Assembly (NCBI GenBank): GCA_024231855.1
Contig: JAAEQD010000410.1
Coordinates: forward strand, 1 to 32,019
DNA from: Candidatus Zixiibacteriota bacterium
GTDB taxonomy: Bacteria; Zixibacteria; MSB-5A5; UBA10806; 4484-95
DNA: 32,019 bases
Direction of reading: 5' to 3'
The position numbers and the translations under genes were made by a program. Of the stretch, positions 8,418-16,996 are shown piece by piece; position 1 is the first letter of the stretch, and each line of letters opens with the position of its first letter. Under the pieces are notes generated by a model. It was not told the origin of the DNA. It did not search any database and saw only the letters and a list, made by a program, of their open reading frames with translations.

Positions 8418-10361
8418 TTAATGTGCTATTTCCACCCAAACCTGGGTACAGTAAGCTGGGAAATTTGAATTTTGGCCTTTAATGCTTACTCCAGCCTCCA
8501 GATTTATCACATCCTGCCAGGTCCAGGCCACGCTCGAGTTTGGATTAACGACCCAGGTATGACTGTAATCCGCGTAAGAATCAGTCAAACTTTGCTCGGC
8601 ACCGCTATATTTGGTAGAGCCTATGTAAGTTTCCGGCATTATACTTCCCTGGTTTTTAGTCCTTTTCGCTCGGCAATAAACAGTCACCGACACGACAGAT
8701 CCCGATGTATCCGCGGGGTTTTCAAGAGAGTAGAGATCGTAGGAATATGAGCTGGACGCGCGTATTACTATAGTGGCATCATCGTCTGAACTGCTTTCAT
8801 CAACACATTGATAATTACTGCCACAACCAGAATTAGTCAGATTTATCTGCGAACCATTGCCATCGGGCCTAAGAATCTGAGATGAGCTTCCTCCGCCAAG
8901 CGCTCCACTGCCATCACCGACATGTACGGCATCGATATCCTCAGTCGATGTACCAAACGGAACATCTCCGTCAAAAAACATAGTAGCTATCCCGGAAGAT
9001 GGATCATACTCCGCCAAATCTTCATCATCGAAACTTAGCGCACCAATAGTTTCACTGCTGGTAGTCGAGATGATATAATTGTCGCTATCGAGAATATGGA
9101 CGGCGTTTATATCAGCGCTATTTGAAAATATAGCGCTTCCGTCAAACACGATAGTGGCCGTGTTAGCAACAGGATCATAATCCACTAAATCTTCTTCATC
9201 AAATGATGTCCCATTGATTGTGGCCGATCCGGTAGTCGAAAGCAAAATATGACCGTTGTCGTATATATAAATCGCGTCAACATCCTCATTTCCGGAAAAT
9301 ATCGCGCCGCCATCGAAAATCAAAGATGCCAGACCGCTGGATGGATTATATTCTACAATATCTTCATCAATAAAAGATAGCGCGCCTATTTGAGCCGCTT
9401 CTGTAGTCGAAATGGCTATGTTTCCGTTGGCTAGAATATGCATGGCATCGATATCCTCATCGCCGGAGAAAATACTACTGCCATCAAGAAAAATAATCGC
9501 GTCATCTAGCGCGTAAAAATACTTTACTATATCCTCGTCCTGGAACGTTGTACCTCCCAAAGTAGCGCTTCCGGCCGTGGAAATATAAAAGAAACTGCTA
9601 TCGGGCTCCGATCCGCTCGCGAAATCTACCGTAAAAAGCAAATCGACATAGGCGCCGCCTATCGGCGTTACCGACGCGTACATAGCTGTCGTATCATTCG
9701 CGCTACTGTATACCGCCCTTACGAGATGATTTCCAATCGGGATTGAATTATCGAATGAAAATCTACCGGCAGAGTTCGGACTGAGCGATGACGATGTCAT
9801 GCTACCTGAGCCGTCTGGATAAAATAAAGTTACGATAATACTGGATGAGCTGTCACCCGGTTGATTACCTTGTTTATCGAAAGTATATCCCCATACCGTA
9901 TTCGAGGTCAAATCAGAACTGTTCCGGGCGATCTGCTTGCTGATTGAAGAACCGCCGCCGGTCGATGTGATAGTTACGCCGCCTGTATATGTATATAAAG
10001 TACCCCAGCCGTCTTTTTTGTAATCATCGATTGCTTCGATAAAGTCATTGTTTATATAAGGCCCTTTCCAGGTCGAATAGCCGCCGGGATTCGCTACCAA
10101 CGCGTCAAGATCGGGCGGCAGAGAACCGACATCGCCGACATACCCGTAATTCGATCTGATACCGCTTTCCACCAAACCTTTTTCGCCAATAATCGCTTTT
10201 TCCAGAAGCTCCATTTCCTCCCTGGTTGCCGTTTCTCTGATTTGCTCGGTAGATGACTGAAGCGAGCGCAACGCGATAGAACCGACTATTCCAATAATGA
10301 CGATTATCAGAACGACCTCAATCAGCGTGAAACCTTTATATTTTACCCGGGAATATTTCAT
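8418..10361 (-). CDS. Giant GspG-type pseudopilin with 57-residue repeats and a C-terminal beta domain
   Basis: A type III prepilin leader (G10 before FTLIE, with Glu15) begins a 647-residue protein, about four times the usual pilin length. Residues 70-140 carry the GspG signature (LPPDLDALVANPGG, WKGPYI, DGWGTLYTYTGG). Residues 170-245 form an Ig-like module shared with the next two pseudopilins (YPDGSGSMTS, IPIGNHLV). Residues 250-484 hold tandem 57-residue repeats with DEDI/FDGS motifs. The C-terminal 130 residues are a beta-rich domain with three or four Cys. The protein should sit at or near the tip of the pilus or pseudopilus and expose a large adhesin-like or binding domain. It is the last and longest of four related genes in a row, 19 bases after its neighbour. 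The ribosome site (GACGAGAAATC) is weak. Confidence 0.88.
   Translation of the reverse strand: MKYSRVKYKGFTLIEVVLIIVIIGIVGSIALRSLQSSTEQIRETATREEMELLEKAIIGEKGLVESGIRSNYGYVGDVGSLPPDLDALVANPGGYSTWKGPYINNDFIEAIDDYKKDGWGTLYTYTGGVTITSTGGGSSISKQIARNSSDLTSNTVWGYTFDKQGNQPGDSSSSIIVTLFYPDGSGSMTSSSLSPNSAGRFSFDNSIPIGNHLVRAVYSSANDTTAMYASVTPIGGAYVDLLFTVDFASGSEPDSSFFYISTAGSATLGGTTFQDEDIVKYFYALDDAIIFLDGSSIFSGDEDIDAMHILANGNIAISTTEAAQIGALSFIDEDIVEYNPSSGLASLIFDGGAIFSGNEDVDAIYIYDNGHILLSTTGSATINGTSFDEEDLVDYDPVANTATIVFDGSAIFSNSADINAVHILDSDNYIISTTSSETIGALSFDDEDLAEYDPSSGIATMFFDGDVPFGTSTEDIDAVHVGDGSGALGGGSSSQILRPDGNGSQINLTNSGCGSNYQCVDESSSDDDATIVIRASSSYSYDLYSLENPADTSGSVVSVTVYCRAKRTKNQGSIMPETYIGSTKYSGAEQSLTDSYADYSHTWVVNPNSSVAWTWQDVINLEAGVSIKGQNSNFPAYCTQVWVEIAH
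8910..9614 (-). repeat. Tandem 171-bp / 57-residue repeats inside the giant pseudopilin
   Basis: Three complete units (residues 300-356, 357-413, 414-470) are exactly 57 residues each, with a partial unit before (250-299) and after (471-484). The consensus is roughly EDIDAVHIL-NGNI-ISTT, then ALSFDDEDIVEYDPSSG, then IFDGSAIFS. DNA identity is clearly lower than protein similarity, so the repeats are old. From memory, repeats of this type occur in other large secreted bacterial proteins; a propeller-like fold is possible but unproven. Confidence 0.9.
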
Positions 10362-10380
10362 GATTTCTCGTCACTTTACG

Positions 10381-11655
10381 CTAATTATATTCAACATGTA
10401 AAAGCCCTGATTTAGAAAAATCGTCATCATGGGCGACAAATAAACGCTTACCGTTGAGATCGGTGGATTCAAGCATTATAATCAGGTCATTACCGCTTGA
10501 CCAGCCTGCTCTACCGACAATTTCCTGGATTATTGCGGCAATATAAGGAGTTGGATAGGTTTGATTCATTGACCAGTTTTCAATATTGTTCCAGGCGACA
10601 GAACCGCTTGTTTGTGTCCTGTCGGAGATGTTGTCATCACTGCCATTAATTTGCGCCGCGTCATCGGTATCTTCTCCCCAGATTGTGATATCAGTATTCT
10701 CTGAGTTATTATCGGCGGCCACGAAATCGATATGTGCCTCGGTAATCGTAGCTCCCTGGGGTAGCCCAACATTCTGAAAACGAAGGCCAACATATTTCAT
10801 TTGGCCTAACTCGATTTTATCGTTATTGAGAGATATCCCGCCACCATCGTCCTCCTCGGCATCATCACTATCGTTAGAACATAGGATTTCAATAATGATA
10901 TCGCCGCTGCCACCGGCATATTCCGAGTACCAATAACCGCCATCAAATCGCAATTCACAATAGGATTTACTGGCCGGTATAACAGATATATACGTTTCGG
11001 TCGTCTCACTGGCAACTGTGTTTATGGCTTTAACCAGATGATTGCCTATAGGTATAGTATTGGTAAAAGAAAAGCCTCCGGATCTGTCGGGGATTTGTGT
11101 GGCCGATGTCATACTGCCCGTGCCATTGGGATAAAAAACCGTTACGGCAACATCGGCTGAATCATCTCCGGGCACATAACCAAGGCCGTCATGAATCGTC
11201 CCGAATATCGTATTAGATGTCAGATCAGAAGTGGCATCGGCGATTTTCTTGGTTATCGTCACACCGTTCCCCGGCGATGTAATAGTAACATCACCAGCGT
11301 AAGAATATGAATCACCCCATGAGTCTGTATCGTAGCCATCTTCGATATAGGGGCCGTCCCAGGTTGAATACCCACCCGGATTTTGATACAGCGCGTCCAG
11401 GTTTGGAGGTAACGAGCCAACATCGCCGACATAGCCGAAATCGGTACGAATTCCATCCTTGACAAACCTGGTATCGCCGGCAATAGCCATAGCCAGAATA
11501 TCCATCTCTTCCAGGGTCGCCGATTCTTTTGCTTGTTCTAACGAGGGTTTAAACGATCTTATAGCGATAGTACCTATAATACCAATAATTAAGATGATTA
11601 AAACGATCTCAATCAACGTGAAACCATATTGAGATTTGTCATAATAGGCAGTCAT
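10381..11655 (-). CDS. GspG-type pseudopilin with Ig-like module and DNRLRE/CBM96-like C-terminal domain
   Basis: I choose ATG 11655 over the longer frame to 11724, because a GGTGA ribosome site sits five bases before it and overlaps the stop of the previous gene. The product is then 424 residues. It has a prepilin leader (YGFTLIE), a GspG region (LPPNLDALYQNPGG, WDGPYI, DSWGDSYSYAG), the Ig-like module shared with its neighbours (YPNGTGSMTS, IPIGNHLV), an acidic linker (NDSDDAEEDDGGG) and a C-terminal domain of about 125 residues. That domain (YVGLRFQNVGLPQGATITEA, later AWNNIENW and LFVAHDDD) resembles DNRLRE/CBM96-type modules found on extracellular proteins. A minor tip pseudopilin that binds surface polymers is a reasonable inference; the ligand is unknown. 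Confidence 0.87.
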   Translation of the reverse strand: MTAYYDKSQYGFTLIEIVLIILIIGIIGTIAIRSFKPSLEQAKESATLEEMDILAMAIAGDTRFVKDGIRTDFGYVGDVGSLPPNLDALYQNPGGYSTWDGPYIEDGYDTDSWGDSYSYAGDVTITSPGNGVTITKKIADATSDLTSNTIFGTIHDGLGYVPGDDSADVAVTVFYPNGTGSMTSATQIPDRSGGFSFTNTIPIGNHLVKAINTVASETTETYISVIPASKSYCELRFDGGYWYSEYAGGSGDIIIEILCSNDSDDAEEDDGGGISLNNDKIELGQMKYVGLRFQNVGLPQGATITEAHIDFVAADNNSENTDITIWGEDTDDAAQINGSDDNISDRTQTSGSVAWNNIENWSMNQTYPTPYIAAIIQEIVGRAGWSSGNDLIIMLESTDLNGKRLFVAHDDDFSKSGLLHVEYN

Positions 11656-11659
11656 ATTT

Positions 11660-12397
11660 TCACCACACGTTAGATGAAAAACGGAGTTCTGTATAAGAGT
11701 CCCGGCCGGGATAAACGGCGACAAATTTCGATACGGTATCCGCGTTTATCACCGCCTCGATGGCATGAATACCTATAGGTATCAATGACGAGAATGAAAA
11801 TTCTCCTGAATTGGATGGTGTCGCCGACGCACTGGTTGTGGCCCCGGAGCCATTGGGGTATCGAATGGTTATAGTAACACTTGAGGCGCTGTCTCCGGGC
11901 GGTGATAATCTATTGTCGCGAACAATACCGTTTATCGTATTCAATGTAAGATCGTTTACAGAATTGGCTAATTCTCTGGTTATTGCCGATCCACCGCCTG
12001 AGGAAGCAATCGTCACCCCACCGGTATACGTATATAACTCATTCCAGGCATCGCGCTGATGATCATCAGTGTGCTCGCTGAAATCTACTCGAAAGTAGGG
12101 TCCCTTCCAGGTAGCATAGCCGCCGGGATTAGCGATTAAATCATCGAGGCTGGACGGTAGCGCGCCCACATCCCCCACGTAGCCGAAATCCGCCCTGACA
12201 CCGCCGGATACGAGTCTCTCATCTCCGACTATGGCTCGGGCCAGAACTTCCATCTCCTCGGTCGTGGCATCGAAACGTCTTTGCTCGGTTGAGCTTTGCA
12301 ATGATTTCATGGCAATAGTCGAGATTATGCCCATGATAACGATTACCAGGACCATTTCGATTAACGTAAAACCGTTTCTTTGCCTAAGCTCATTCAT
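11660..12397 (-). CDS. GspG-type pseudopilin with a C-terminal Ig-like module
   Basis: The 245-residue protein starts MNELRQRNGFTLIE, a prepilin leader with the conserved Glu at position +5. The GspG core is seen in LPSSLDDLIANPGGYATWKG and RDAWNELYTYTGG. The last 75 residues (about 170-245) are the same Ig-like module found in the two following genes (YPNGSGATTS, IPIGIHAIEAV), but here nothing follows it. It is therefore the simplest extended member of the set. Its ATG overlaps the stop of the preceding gene in a TGATG junction, so translation is coupled. It should be cleaved by a prepilin peptidase, which is not encoded in this window. Confidence 0.88.
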   Translation of the reverse strand: MNELRQRNGFTLIEMVLVIVIMGIISTIAMKSLQSSTEQRRFDATTEEMEVLARAIVGDERLVSGGVRADFGYVGDVGALPSSLDDLIANPGGYATWKGPYFRVDFSEHTDDHQRDAWNELYTYTGGVTIASSGGGSAITRELANSVNDLTLNTINGIVRDNRLSPPGDSASSVTITIRYPNGSGATTSASATPSNSGEFSFSSLIPIGIHAIEAVINADTVSKFVAVYPGRDSYTELRFSSNVW

Positions 12398-12846
12398 CAG
12401 AAATTTACGGTTATTGTATCTCCCGATCCGACACTCTTTATCGATCGTCCCGCCTGGTTATAAATGTAATTGGTACCCCAGCCATCCCTGAGATAGTCGC
12501 CGCCGGTCGAATCGATATACGGTCCGTTCCAGCCGGTTTTGGTGAACCTGTCCCAGTTGCCTACGCCGCCCGGCTTCGATGTCAAATCAGCCAGGCCCGA
12601 CGGCAGCGAACCCACATCGTTTTCGTAACCCCTGACATTGTTTTTCCCCGATCCGACCAGGGCGATTTTTAAGGTTCGCATCTCATCCCTGGTAGTAGCA
12701 GTTTTCGAACCGCCGATCATATCGCCAAACCTGGGAATGGCAATAGTCGCCAGAACGCCCAGAGCAAGGATAACTATCACGATCTCGATTAACGTAAACC
12801 CGGCCCTGGCTTTTGCGGCCCGGCCGGGTTTCAGTAATCCTACCAT
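12397..12846 (-). CDS. GspG-like pseudopilin
   Basis: The 149-residue protein has a positively charged leader, the prepilin motif AGFTLIEIVIVILALGVLA, and the GspG C-terminal region (LPSGLADLTSKPGG, TGWNGPYID, LRDGWGTNYIYNQAG). Its length matches the major pseudopilin of type II secretion systems. Its stop overlaps the next gene start, and it lies four bases from the end of the preceding pilin gene. It could be the main filament subunit or a scaffold from which the longer versions arose by addition of C-terminal domains. Calcium ligands typical of GspG are not clear by eye. Confidence 0.9.
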   Translation of the reverse strand: MVGLLKPGRAAKARAGFTLIEIVIVILALGVLATIAIPRFGDMIGGSKTATTRDEMRTLKIALVGSGKNNVRGYENDVGSLPSGLADLTSKPGGVGNWDRFTKTGWNGPYIDSTGGDYLRDGWGTNYIYNQAGRSIKSVGSGDTITVNF

Positions 12847-12850
12847 TTTT

Positions 12851-13267
12851 TTACCAGCTGTTTTCGCCGACAGAATTCGTATTAGCCCAAATCTCTCCGC
12901 TGGAAGCTAAATAAGCCCAGCCGCCGCGCGTTCCGACTATAGTTCCCTTCGTAACGCCCGTAACGATTGAGTCTGGCGCGTTGGTCTGGTATGGATTGGA
13001 TGGCAGGGCTTGCTCCATCACAACTCCGATGGTCGTCAGGCTATCCATCTCCGGCCAGTCCGCCGTACCCGTGGTTACAGCCAGGTTTGCGTAATAAATG
13101 CTAACACCGGACCTTAATCCACCGAGAGAGCCCCGGCAAGAAGCCTCTCTTGATTCAGCGACAATGCTTTTGTACTTGGGTATGGCTACCGAAGCCAGTA
13201 TCCCGAGGACCACGATAATGATCACGAGTTCGATCAGGGTGAATCCTTTTTGGTTGTCAAACTTCAT
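12851..13267 (-). CDS. Type IV pilin-like protein, candidate major pilin
   Basis: The 138-residue protein has a classical leader and N-terminal helix (MKFDNQKG, then FTLIELVIIIVVLGILASVA). Its short globular domain does not carry the GspG motif and ends in a small beta region (GGWAYLASSGEIWANTNS), similar to PilA-like proteins of deep-branching bacteria. The AAAGGAGGAAG ribosome site is the strongest in the operon, which fits a highly made subunit. It follows pilC by 13 bases. Only one Cys is present, so there is no disulfide loop of the proteobacterial type. Confidence 0.88.
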   Translation of the reverse strand: MKFDNQKGFTLIELVIIIVVLGILASVAIPKYKSIVAESREASCRGSLGGLRSGVSIYYANLAVTTGTADWPEMDSLTTIGVVMEQALPSNPYQTNAPDSIVTGVTKGTIVGTRGGWAYLASSGEIWANTNSVGENSW

Positions 13268-13280
13268 TCTTCCTCCTTTG

Positions 13281-14495
13281 TTAGTTCTTTAAAACTTTCA
13301 TCATATTCCACATAGGTAAAAATATCGCTAACGCTAAAATTAGAACCATGCCGCCGATAAAAAATGTCAGTACCGGCTCGATTCTGGTTGTCAGTTTCTT
13401 GGATTCATTTTCGACAACCGTGTCATAGTGAGTGGCAACATCATATAACAAATCATCCAATCGACCCGATTCCATCCCGATAGTAAACATCTGAATCACC
13501 ATCGGCATGAAATATTTCGACTCTCGCATCGGCGCAACCGGATCACCGCCGCCGACGACATTATCACTCATTTTTTCCAGCACCCGGGAAATAAGCGAGT
13601 TGCCAGCGGCGCTGGCAACCAATCTCAAGGCTTCAACCATAGGCAGGCCCGACCTTAGCAATGTACCTAACAGATAACAGAATCTGGAAAGAGCCATTTT
13701 GACAAAGATACTGCCGAATATTGGCGCTTCCAGCTTGATTCGATCGAGGACTCGTGAGCCATAATCGCTATCGCGAAATTTTAAAAACGCGAACACCGCT
13801 CCAACCGCTACGACTAAAACCAGGTACCAATAAGAGGTAACGAAATTGCTTAAGCTCAGGATCAATTTGGTCGGTAAGGGCAGTTCGGCTTTACTGGAGG
13901 CGTAAAAATCGGCGAATTTGGGCACGACGACCGTAACCACTACCGAGATTGCCACAATAATAGTAAGAAACACGTACGATGGGTATCGCACCGCTGATTT
14001 TACCGTCTCTTTGGTTTTGATCTCTCTTTCGATAAGATGATTCAATCTTTCCAGAATTGCCTCCATCTGGCCGGACGTTTCCCCGGCGCGGATGGTACTG
14101 ACGAATAACGAATCAAAATAGTGTGGAAATTGCTCCATTGATTGTGATAGCGTCATACCGCCTTCAATATGCTGCCGTATTTTCAGCAAGACCTTACCGA
14201 ATTCCTCGTTTTCCTGTTCGCTTTCGATAATACTCAACGCCTTGATTATCGGAATACCCGCTTTAGTCAATGTGTTCAGCTTGGTAGAAAACGAGGCCAG
14301 AAGCTCAAGGTCGATGGATGGCTTTATGAATCTCCCGAGAAGTCCCTTGGTTTCAACGAAGGATTTAACATCGATAGGTATTAAGTCCTTCAGATCGAGA
14401 TCTTTCTTGGCCAGGCTGTCATCATCGGCCTCGATTACACCGGTTTGGGTTTTACCATACCGATCTACCGCTTTATATTTAAACAGTTGCGACAT
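13281..14495 (-). CDS. pilC: PilC/GspF inner-membrane platform protein
   Basis: The 404-residue protein has the usual two repeated GspF domains, each a six-helix bundle, with three transmembrane helices (about 168-190, 220-240 and at the C-terminal end FFIGGMVLILALAIFLPMW). Typical phrases are FSTKLNTLTKAGIPIIKAL and GTLLRSGLPMVEALRLV. PilC anchors the assembly ATPase and couples its movements to pilin insertion. It overlaps the end of pilB by 17 bases, and the length is normal for the family. Confidence 0.95.
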   Translation of the reverse strand: MSQLFKYKAVDRYGKTQTGVIEADDDSLAKKDLDLKDLIPIDVKSFVETKGLLGRFIKPSIDLELLASFSTKLNTLTKAGIPIIKALSIIESEQENEEFGKVLLKIRQHIEGGMTLSQSMEQFPHYFDSLFVSTIRAGETSGQMEAILERLNHLIEREIKTKETVKSAVRYPSYVFLTIIVAISVVVTVVVPKFADFYASSKAELPLPTKLILSLSNFVTSYWYLVLVVAVGAVFAFLKFRDSDYGSRVLDRIKLEAPIFGSIFVKMALSRFCYLLGTLLRSGLPMVEALRLVASAAGNSLISRVLEKMSDNVVGGGDPVAPMRESKYFMPMVIQMFTIGMESGRLDDLLYDVATHYDTVVENESKKLTTRIEPVLTFFIGGMVLILALAIFLPMWNMMKVLKN

Positions 14496-16221
14496 TCGAT
14501 TCTACCGGAGCTTTAATATCTTTTTTCAATTTACTATCTTCATTATGGCAAACCCGCAAAACCTCTTCTATCGAGGTAGTGCCATTTGAGGCTTTTGTTA
14601 AGCCATCGTCTAAAAGCGATATCATACCCGATTCTATAGCCGACCGCCGTAATTCGACATGCGGCGCCTTGCGGCTGATCATCTCTTTTAATTCCGGAGA
14701 AACTATCATAAGCTCATGAATAGCGGTGCGGCCGGTGTAACCGGTTTGATTACATCGCGGGCAGCCCTGGCCCTGGTAAAATTTAATATCCGGGCGGTTC
14801 CAGCGTTCGAGGAGGTCATTAAACAGGGCTGATTCCGGCTGGGCCTCAATGCGGCAATTGGGGCAGATAACCCTTACCAATCGCTGCGCCAGCACGGCAG
14901 TAACGGCGGAAGACACGAGATACGGCTCTACCCCCATATCGATCAACCGGCCGGCGGCCACCGGAGCGTCCGAGGTATGAAGAGTCGATAGAGCCAGATG
15001 GCCCGTCATCGACGCCCTTATAGTGATTTCGGCCGCCGCCAGATCACGGATTTCGCCGACCATCAAAATATCCGGATTCTGCCTGACTATCGACCGCAAA
15101 GCGCTGGCAAAAACCAACCCCGCCTTCTCATTAATCTGCACCTGATTTATCATTCGCAAATTATATTCCACGGGATCTTCCACGGTAACGATATTTTTTT
15201 CCGGCGTATTCAATTCTTTTAAAACGGCGTAAAGCGTCGATGTCTTACCGCTTCCGGTCGGTCCGGTTATCAGGATCAAACCCTCGGGGCGATGGATTGC
15301 ATCCAGCCAGGTTTGATAATTTTGCTTGGAAAATCCCATCTGGGCCAAATCGATCAACAAGTTGCTCTGGTCGAGAATCCTGATTACCACCTTCTCGCCG
15401 AAAATAGTCGGAAGTGTAGACACCCTGAAATCAATCTGTCTTTCATCGTAATTGATCCGGAACCGGCCATCCTGCGGCAAACGTTTCTCCGAGACATCGA
15501 TATTTGACATGACCTTGATTCGAGACACCACGGGCTGATGAATACTGGCAGCTAAAACCGCTACCTCGCGCATTAAACCATCAACTCTATACCTTACCCG
15601 GAAGCTTTTATCGTCGGTCTCGAGATGAATATCCGAGGCTTTCGTCTTAACCGCTTTGGCGACAATTACATTAACCAACTCAACTACCGGCATATCGCTG
15701 GAGATTCCTTCATTAGAGGCAATATCTAAAATCTGGGCATCATCGAATTGACTCGAGCTCTCCTCGATTCTGTCCATTGTCTGGCCCATGGTGTCGGTGA
15801 TAGAGTAATATCTATCGATAGCGACTTCGATTTCGCTTCGGGTGGCCACGACTCGATTGATATCCATACCGGTCAAATAGACAATTTCATCCGTAGCCAC
15901 GAAATTCAGCGGATCATCCATGACCACTGTTAAGATATTGCCCATTTTGAAAATCGGTATAACCGTGTACCGACGAGCGAGTTCGGCCGGTAATAATTTA
16001 ACGATTTCGGCGTCGACTTCCAGATCTGACAGATGAAGTTTGGGAAGGTTCAGTTTTTCCGCGATTATTTCTTGTAACTGATCCTCATTAATATAGCCCG
16101 ATTCGACAACGATTTCACCGAGTCGCTTGTTTGATTTTTTCTGATTGTTCAGGGCCGCTTGAAGCTGGTCTTCAGAGATCAAGCCTGATTCAATCAATAA
16201 TTGTCCAAGTTTCTTAATCAT
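14479..16221 (-). CDS. pilB: PilB/GspE assembly ATPase
   Basis: This hexameric cytoplasmic ATPase powers pilin polymerisation. The 580 residues begin with an MshEN/GspE N-terminal domain (about 5-135). The catalytic part has Walker A GPTGSGKT (320-327), an Asp box VEDPVE (347-352), Walker B DILMVGE (384-390) and a His box near 407-415 (GHLALSTLH). The two zinc-binding CxxC pairs are complete: Cys453/456 and Cys487/490. It is the first gene of the operon, preceded by a 235-base AT-rich gap that should hold the promoter. The region before ATG 16221 has only a weak ribosome site. A C-terminal tail of about 30 residues runs past the family core. It is closer to PilB/GspE than to the retraction ATPase PilT. 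Confidence 0.96.
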   Translation of the reverse strand: MIKKLGQLLIESGLISEDQLQAALNNQKKSNKRLGEIVVESGYINEDQLQEIIAEKLNLPKLHLSDLEVDAEIVKLLPAELARRYTVIPIFKMGNILTVVMDDPLNFVATDEIVYLTGMDINRVVATRSEIEVAIDRYYSITDTMGQTMDRIEESSSQFDDAQILDIASNEGISSDMPVVELVNVIVAKAVKTKASDIHLETDDKSFRVRYRVDGLMREVAVLAASIHQPVVSRIKVMSNIDVSEKRLPQDGRFRINYDERQIDFRVSTLPTIFGEKVVIRILDQSNLLIDLAQMGFSKQNYQTWLDAIHRPEGLILITGPTGSGKTSTLYAVLKELNTPEKNIVTVEDPVEYNLRMINQVQINEKAGLVFASALRSIVRQNPDILMVGEIRDLAAAEITIRASMTGHLALSTLHTSDAPVAAGRLIDMGVEPYLVSSAVTAVLAQRLVRVICPNCRIEAQPESALFNDLLERWNRPDIKFYQGQGCPRCNQTGYTGRTAIHELMIVSPELKEMISRKAPHVELRRSAIESGMISLLDDGLTKASNGTTSIEEVLRVCHNEDSKLKKDIKAPVESNVATV

Positions 16222-16454
16222 AACTATAACGCAAGGATAGAATTAGTTATTACTAACCCGCTTATTATGATATATCGGTTAATTTTCCTTATCTTCAAAT
16301 AGAGGGTTTAACAAAGAATTAATTATTATCAGCTTGTTTCACATTTCAACAAAGCTAATAAAACTGGGTGATACAATCAGCCGCAATAAGTAGAGCTGTA
16401 GTTTTAACATCATTACTCTCAACACGTTAACCATAAAAGAGGAATAACATCAAA

Positions 16455-16492
16455 AAAATCCCGCGAAGTATGTATATGCTCCGCGGGATTTT
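16455..16492 (-). terminator. Rho-independent terminator after cheW copy 1
   Basis: An 11-bp perfect stem (AAAATCCCGCG at 16455-16465 with CGCGGGATTTT at 16482-16492) is followed on the minus strand by seven Ts. It starts about 20 bases past the CheW stop. Its stem is nearly identical to the terminator after cheW copy 3. Confidence 0.93.
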
Positions 16493-16511
16493 AAACTGAC
16501 AGAGTTATTCT

Positions 16512-16994
16512 TTAGCCAGTCGGTAACTCACTGGTGGATATTATCTTGCCCAGATTGAGATAGATTAAGAGCCTATCCGCCAGCTTGGCGATTGATTTGA
16601 TATATTCCGCTCCCGAATAAGTCGATTCCCCCGACACCAACTTGGGCGCGTCTTCCAGCGTATCCGCTTCTACTCTGAGTACTTCCGATACGCCATCCAC
16701 TACCAGGCCGACAACCTCATTGGCCACATCCACGACAACGATTCTGGTGTGATTATCGTATTCCTTTTCGGCCATACCGAATTTCTTGCGTAGATCGATA
16801 ATCGGGATGACTTTGCCGCGAAGGTTGATTATACCTTCTACATAATTCTCGGTTTGCGGTACCTGGGTGATCTCGACCATTCGGTTGATCTCCTGAACCT
16901 GAAGGATATTCACGCCGAATTCCTCCTGGCCCAGGTTAAATGTCACCATCTGTTCCAGATCATCTAACTGTTTTTGTGAAACTTGATCAGCCAT
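16512..16994 (-). CDS. cheW: CheW chemotaxis coupling protein, copy 1
   Basis: CheW links receptors to the histidine kinase CheA. The 160 residues show the family features VTFNLGQEEFGVNILQVQEI, PQTENYVEGIINLRGKVIPI and DVANEVVGLVVDGVSEVLR. It starts two bases after the stop of the receptor gene, with GGAGCG as its ribosome site, so it is co-expressed with that receptor. Two close paralogues lie at 21009-21491 and 23678-24160. No CheA, CheY, CheR or CheB is encoded in the window, so the set must work with a kinase encoded elsewhere. Confidence 0.96.
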   Translation of the reverse strand: MADQVSQKQLDDLEQMVTFNLGQEEFGVNILQVQEINRMVEITQVPQTENYVEGIINLRGKVIPIIDLRKKFGMAEKEYDNHTRIVVVDVANEVVGLVVDGVSEVLRVEADTLEDAPKLVSGESTYSGAEYIKSIAKLADRLLIYLNLGKIISTSELPTG

Positions 16995-16996
16995 AT

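Noticed and set aside
8910..9614. CRISPR or DNA-level satellite
   Set aside because: The periodicity is in a coding frame at protein level (57 residues), with diverged DNA and no spacers.
11656..11724. Longer start of the 424-residue pseudopilin
   Set aside because: It would put 23 extra residues before the prepilin leader and overlaps the upstream gene; a ribosome site precedes 11655.
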